Below, one piece after another: positions 59,064-64,000 of a stretch of DNA of 64,000 nucleotides (its first letter is position 1; each line of letters begins with the position of its first letter). The DNA is from Dugong dugon (lineage: Eukaryota; Chordata; Mammalia; Sirenia; Dugongidae). The position numbers were made by a program, and so were the translations under genes. The notes under the pieces are model-generated. The model worked only from the letters and a program-made list of their open reading frames with translations. It was not told where the DNA came from and did not search any database. The stretch lies in the NCBI GenBank assembly GCA_030035585.1, contig CM057475.1, forward strand, positions 3,295,501-3,359,500. The letters are read 5' to 3'.

Positions 59064-60685
59064 TCAGTTGTTATTTTTGTCGTTTATTGATTGTAGATTT
59101 GTTTGTTTCATCCTTTTTAATTTGGCTATGTCTGGGCTGGCAGGCTTTGTGTTCTTTGTTGTTTGCTTTTCTGTGGGCATGATACTTTTCACCTCCTTCT
59201 CCAAATGACAGGGTCAGTCACTCAGATATGGTACAGCAGGGCAGGTCTAGATGAAGGGATGTTGCTGGGATGGGTTGTTTGTGGCACTTACCTCAGCCAC
59301 CAGGGTAGGTCAGTAATCAGTGCAGGGCAGGTTCTGTTAGGCTGTGCCTGTGCTGCTTGGTGTTGTGATGTTAAGCGCATGGTGCAGGTAGGCAGGATGG
59401 AGTGGTGGTGGGGTTGTGATGTGTAGAGCTAAGATGGGTATGGAAGAGAAGAGAGAGGGACCAGAGCCAAAAGCACACAAACAGAAAAGAGTGTTAGGGA
59501 AGCTTGCTGTTGGAGTGGAGAGATGAGAGACTATGAAATGGGAAAAGTAAAACAGGGAAGAAGAAGAAAACAAGAAAATAAATGAATGAATAAATTAGAA
59601 TTAGAAAGAAAGAAGAAAAGCAAAGCTCCCAGGGATCCCACTGGTGCTGCTACAAGGTCTGGGGAAATTGTTCCTAGGTGTTGAAGTACAGCGTGGGTAG
59701 GAGGCATAGAAGTGTCACTCAGCATCAGGTATTCAGGTGACAGGAAGAGGAAGAAGAGATGAGAAACTGGGTAATGAAGAAAGAAAAAAAGGGAAAATAA
59801 AACAAAAGAAATTAAAAAAAAAAGAAAGAAAAACTCCCCCCAAAAAGAAGGAAATAAAAACCAAGAAAAAAAGAAATGCTCTCAGAGATACCTCTGCACT
59901 TCTGCACAAGCTGAGGGGGTAGGTCTCAAGCCGCGCAACACTGCCCAGCCAGAACTGGCTTACAACTAGAGAAAAGAAAAGGAAACAAGGAAACAAACAA
60001 TTCAAAACAAACAAACAAAAAGCCCCGGGATCCCACCAGCATGGCAGCACAGACCAGGAAGCAGTTCCACACTTGAACAGAGCTCCACATCCCCTCAGGA
60101 AGAAGCAAAGATGGCACATGGAGCCAGGCATTTGAGTGAAAGGAGGGGGAAGTGGTGAGAGGTAGGGAAGAAATCAAAGGAAGCGGAGAAAAGCAACACC
60201 AGCAGCCAACAAATGGCACTCAGGGTGTTGGCCAGTGTGGGCAGGTGGAATCCAATCCGCCAGTGCTTCCCAAGAAAGAGACTGTGGCCGTGGGAAGCAG
60301 AGACTGAGTAGGGGTGAAGAAGGGTGCGGCGGGGGGGTGCTGAGTGGGAAAGCATATATCACGAGTTACCGGTTGTTCTGTCCCCTGCTTGAAGCTCTGC
60401 AAAGATGCTTTCTCTCGTCCCCTGTTTGCTGGTCTCTGATAGGAGTCGTAGATGGTGGATCCCTGCTGTGTTAGCTGATAGGTGTCCTCTGCACATATGT
60501 CTCCTTGCTCTCTGTTCTCTGTTAGTTTCTTATTCCATTTGGTGCTTGGCTGAGTTCTTTATCTCTTCATTTGATGTTTAAGGTTTCAGGATTGCTGTTT
60601 TCTCTGTTTGGATTAGTTTTTGGATCTTTGCTCTGGAGGGACGGCCTGGTGCTTCTGCCTAGAGTGTCATGCTGCTGGAATTCAC
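59064..60685 (-). promoter_or_regulatory. L1-D 5' UTR / relic L1 promoter
   Basis: About 1.6 kb of L1 5' UTR, with one copy of the ~280-bp unit (roughly 60,360-60,080) and the pyrimidine-rich sense sequence of the other copies. Activity is not known. Confidence 0.7.
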
Positions 60686-60699
60686 TAGAAGTTGTTATT

Positions 60700-61418
60700 C
60701 TTGAGGAATACTTTTAGGTATGTTGTAGAAAAATTAGTCAGTCATTTTTCCTGTTTGGCATTTCTTCCTACTCTTTTTGGCAATAGCATGTTGATTTCCA
60801 AATCTCACACCTCATCTATGAAATTTAGTGGCATTAGCTTCACCCTTAGCAGTGGGAGAGTCATGAGACTCAGACCTGGCCACCCAGAGCCCTGCCTCCT
60901 CCGGGCTACAGTGGTTGGTCCGGGGTTGGCACGTAGACCAATAGGTCAATGAGAGCCCTCCTTGGTATTTAGAAAGGGGCCACTGGGGAGGAGATGCTCT
61001 CTGCCCACTTAGATTGCTAAGGGTGTGGTCTACAAGTAGATCCTTCTTTAGCTGATTTGCCCCCTGATAGAAGTGCCTACTAACAATGAAGGCCAGCACA
61101 GAGTGAACAAAATCTAGAGTCAGAGTCAGGAAATGAAGGGGAGTGTCCAAGAATCGGAATGTACTCCAAGGCAACAGGTTTGGTCCTGATAACATCTCCT
61201 GGGGCCCAGGATCCAGCCATTCTTCCCAAGTTTTATGAGGCAGTAAAATGCCATTTTGGTTCAAAGTAGTTTGAATCAGCTTTTTGTTAAATGCAGCCAA
61301 ATGAACCTTCACATTATATGTGTTCTCTTAGTTGTCAAACAGATATAGATATTTTAAGAAATGAAGCAGAAGTGCAAATCTCTTCTCATTCCAAAGAGCT
61401 TTGATGCCATTTATAAAT
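60700..61418. other. No gene; part resembles an unassigned ancient repeat
   Basis: A 166-codon open frame on the minus strand (61312-60812) has no recognisable domain. Its last third, read in sense, contains 'acctattggtctacgtgcca', 'ggaccaaccactgta' and 'tggccaggtctgagtc', which recall a common ancient repeat ('ggaccaatcactgtggc', 'ttggccaggcctgggtc'). I treat the frame as chance. Confidence 0.4.
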
Positions 61419-61586
61419 AGCCCTGGTAGAGCAGTGGTTAAGAGTTGGCTGCTAACTAGAAAGTTGTCAGTTCGAATCCACCAGCTGCTCCTTGGGAACC
61501 CTATGGGGAAGTTCTACTCTGTCCTATAGGTTGCTAGCAGTCAGAATCGACTCGATGGTAATGGGTTTTTTTTTTTTGGTTTTTGG
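61419..61586 (+). mobile_element. AfroSINE
   Basis: 'agccctggtagagcagtggt' (A box), 'cagttcgaatccaccagctg' (B box ggttcgaatcc-type), 'ccttgggaaccctatgggga', RTE-like tail 'cagaatcgactcgatggtaa' and a T-rich end. It is the best-preserved AfroSINE in the window. I found no clear TSD. Confidence 0.92.
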
Positions 61587-63930
61587 TAAAGTTGTCCCTC
61601 AAAAATGTATGCCAGGGAGTCCTGCACATTTGCTAAAGCTGGGTTGCACATTTATCTCTAAGTCTCTTAGTAGCCAAACTAAACAGAAAAAATCATTAGT
61701 TACTAGATCAGCAAAAGAGGATCAGTTGCAGTGTTTATGAAATACAAACAATTCTTGGGGATGACATTTGTTCCAGGGCACCAATGCCAGACAGGAGCTT
61801 CTCCAGCGAGTCATTGTGAGGAGACAACATCCTCACCAAACCTCTATAGCAAGATCAGTTAACAAATGCTGGATGGTGGCTCCTCATAGCATCCCTCAGC
61901 ATAAACCCTGGGCATCATAGTTTGAAAAGGGAAATCAAGTCTGAAAAGGAAATCTAAGCCCATCTAGGCAAAGTCAAAGCAACTTTGTACATTCCATGTT
62001 GAATTGCTGAGTAACAGTCAAAAGCTCTGATGCTCTGGCATCATTAAGGGGAACACTTGGTCAAATTTAGGAGACTGAATGGGTCATATGTTGCTCAGGC
62101 AGTTTTCTCTGAGTAGCAGGGGCTTTGTACCTGCATGTGCAGGCTGATCCCTTCAAATGGTTGTTTAGGCAAGGGACAGTGGAGGCTTAGATCCTAGGAG
62201 GAAGATGCACATTTTCCTCATTCATTAAAGTGCAGTTTTCTCTTCAAGCCATGCTTGCCTGGGGCTGTGTCCATCCAGAGAGGAGCTCTTTGTATAATTT
62301 GCACAAAGTTGTAATATAAGACAGTGGTGGCCCAGTTAACATGTCTCACAATGGTGCTTTGGATAAATTTTGAGCAATAGGTTGAGGCTATTTCTATGCA
62401 AAGTCTTGGAACAAAACTGCTGTGTTCAATATTCAGAAATATGGCTGATGGCTGACTTCTCTTGGGGATATTTATCAGGTCTGAAAAGACTTATTCCTGA
62501 AAAGAGGACCATTCACTCTCCACAGAGTGGAACAAAGAACTGCATTTGAACAGGGCTAAGAAAACACAGTCCTGATATGCTTGAAACATGGGACAAATGG
62601 GGGCCAAGGCCTCCGTGTTCTGAACCATAAAGTGTAGCCAGAGTGATTCTGGCCTGAAAATGTTCTGAGTGAGTATTTACAGTGTAGGTATCATGGCCAT
62701 AAAGCCTTCCAATAATTCACGTGGAGAATGATTGATTTTAAGCAATGTCATTTCTTAATGAAACTTCCAAGATAAATTAGTTGCAAAAATATGCATTTAG
62801 GTGACTAAATAAGTTGACCAGCAGAGCGCAAGTGTTAGATGTAAGCCAGTTCAAAGTTGGCTGATGGCTAATTTGAAATGTAGAGAAGTCAATCTTTATT
62901 CATTATTATGGATTGAAATTAAATACAAAGTCCAGTGATCTGTTGGGGGTCACTCCAAATTTATGACTATTGATGAGAAAACAGTTCCAGTTTACTTAAA
63001 AAGTGCTTAGATAAAATTTAAAGAGACTGGACTAGAAAACGCAGTGCTCTGACGTATTATCTCATCAATAATACTCCTGTAGAGTACATAGATGGTGTCA
63101 TAGACCATTCAGAGAGAACACATCTGTTTCAGGGACATTGAAGGGATGTTTTATGTATAAACATCAGTGATTAAGGATTTGATATTAAATGCCTCAGTGG
63201 AAAGACAATAAAAAATAAAAATCGGTAATTTTCCCAGTCCATTTAAAATAATTCCAGTCACATGTACTATATGACTACTTTTCAAAAGCTTAGCAAAAGA
63301 GCTCTAACCTTAAAATAATGAATTCTACTAGCTGAGAATTTGTTATATAAAAATTGTAATTAGAGAGAATTTTACTAACACATGTAAAAACATATGGTTC
63401 AGAAATAGACACAAGTGATCTATAGGATTGACTCTCTTATGAGGTTGAGAGAGAGGCAAGAGATGGCTTATTTAGAAATCAAGGTTGACTGGATAACTAT
63501 TTGGGAAAAAAAATGTAGATCCCTCTCTCAAGTCAGCTTTAATTTAAGTTGATTAAAGTGTTAAGGATAAAACCTGAAAACAGTATGTCCTAAAATGATA
63601 TGGATGAGTCTTTATATACATTTTGACAGGGAGTGGCTTGGGCGGGGCTCAAACATGGCCCCAAAAGCTGGAAACTTTAAGGGAGAGTTTGAATGTTTTT
63701 ATGCATAAAATATACAGATCAGTACACATTCCTTTCAAATACCCCAGGAACAATCACAAAATGGGCTATGATTAAGACACAAAGATATCTCCATAGGTCC
63801 CCCACACAGAAAACATCGATCCACATTTTTTTACTACAATGTAATTATGTATTTTTAGAAAAAAATTAAAAATATGTATGCACTTCCATTTCCCTCCACA
63901 TCCCTGAAGAAAAAAAAATTCCTACCACTT
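61587..63930. other. Repeat-poor stretch, no recognised feature
   Basis: About 2.3 kb of single-copy-looking DNA. An isolated GC-box-like 'gggcggggc' at about 63,641 has no supporting promoter context. No repeat, exon or RNA gene was recognised. Confidence 0.4.
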
Positions 63931-64000
63931 AACCTGTTGCATCGAGTTGATTCCGACTCATAGCCACCCTATAGGACAGAGTAGAACTGTCCTATAGGGT
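63931..64000 (-). mobile_element. AfroSINE cut by the window end
   Basis: 'gttgcatcgagttgattccg' then 'actcatagccaccctatagg' is the complement of the AfroSINE 3' tail. The tRNA-like head lies beyond base 64,000. Confidence 0.9.

Larger units (their letters stand above)
54751..60685 (-). mobile_element. L1-D: L1 with 5' end but ending early inside ORF2
   Basis: A 5.9 kb L1 on the minus strand. The 5' end is present at 60685 (sense 'gaattccagcagcatgacac'). In sense it runs through the 5' UTR, ORF1 relic and about 935 codons of ORF2, then stops after 'aaaactggata' and passes into a tail of 'caataaaaataaataaataa' type. A perfect 14-bp TSD tagaagttgttatt bounds it (54737-54750 and 60686-60699). 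The last ~340 ORF2 codons and the whole 3' UTR are missing. The TSD next to the A-rich tail shows that it inserted in this shortened form. Confidence 0.93.

Noticed and set aside
60812..61312. 166-codon minus-strand open frame outside the L1 copies
   Set aside because: It has no recognisable domain, its composition is ordinary, and part of it resembles an ancient repeat. One frame of this length is expected by chance in 64 kb.
63635..63655. GC-box promoter (gggcggggc)
   Set aside because: It is a single motif in AT-rich DNA with no CpG-rich surroundings or linked transcript evidence.

Overview
This window is mammalian nuclear DNA with no supportable protein-coding gene, no RNA gene and no prokaryotic features. 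It is almost entirely a stack of transposable elements. Short tRNA-headed SINEs share their 3' ends with RTE/BovB-type LINEs, and several ~8 kb L1 copies are present. That combination points to an afrotherian; elephant is the best guess. This is recognition of families from memory, not a database match.

Layout. 0-3.8 kb: two tRNA-Gly-headed SINEs with RTE-like bodies, a MIR and a small hAT-like MITE in otherwise featureless DNA. 3.8-19.9 kb: one very old minus-strand L1 opened by an AfroSINE, a MaLR-like solo LTR (itself hit by an AfroSINE), a 3.2 kb RTE with both ends, and an 8.0 kb L1 (L1-A, plus). 19.9-23.8 kb: a repeat-poor island with microsatellites. 23.8-31.9 kb: full-length L1-B (minus). 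31.9-35.0 kb: an old minus-strand L1 holding a 5'-truncated RTE and a mariner-type MITE. 35-39 kb: mostly featureless, with an old LINE tail that carries a second hAT-like MITE. 39-44.7 kb: an old plus-strand L1 split by a younger L1, which is split by a solo LTR. 44.95-45.33 kb: an internally deleted RTE with a perfect target-site duplication (TSD). 45.7-54.1 kb: full-length L1-C (plus), with a duplicated 5' UTR unit. 54.5-54.7 kb: an AfroSINE. 54.75-60.69 kb: L1-D (minus), which keeps its 5' end but stops inside ORF2 in an A-rich tail and is flanked by a perfect 14-bp TSD. 60.7-64 kb: repeat-poor DNA with one complete and one edge-cut AfroSINE.

How the parts relate. The autonomous LINEs would have supplied the enzymes (L1 ORF1p/ORF2p; RTE endonuclease-reverse transcriptase) and the SINEs and deletion derivatives are passengers. 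All ORFs here are broken. In the L1 reverse-transcriptase site only L1-B keeps FADD; the others read FVHD, LADD and FEDD. No new defence or metabolic system is present. The points most worth checking are the prematurely ended L1-D, the duplicated unit in the L1-C 5' UTR, the variable 3' UTR modules, the deleted RTE, and the tRNA-Gly/RTE chimeric SINEs.
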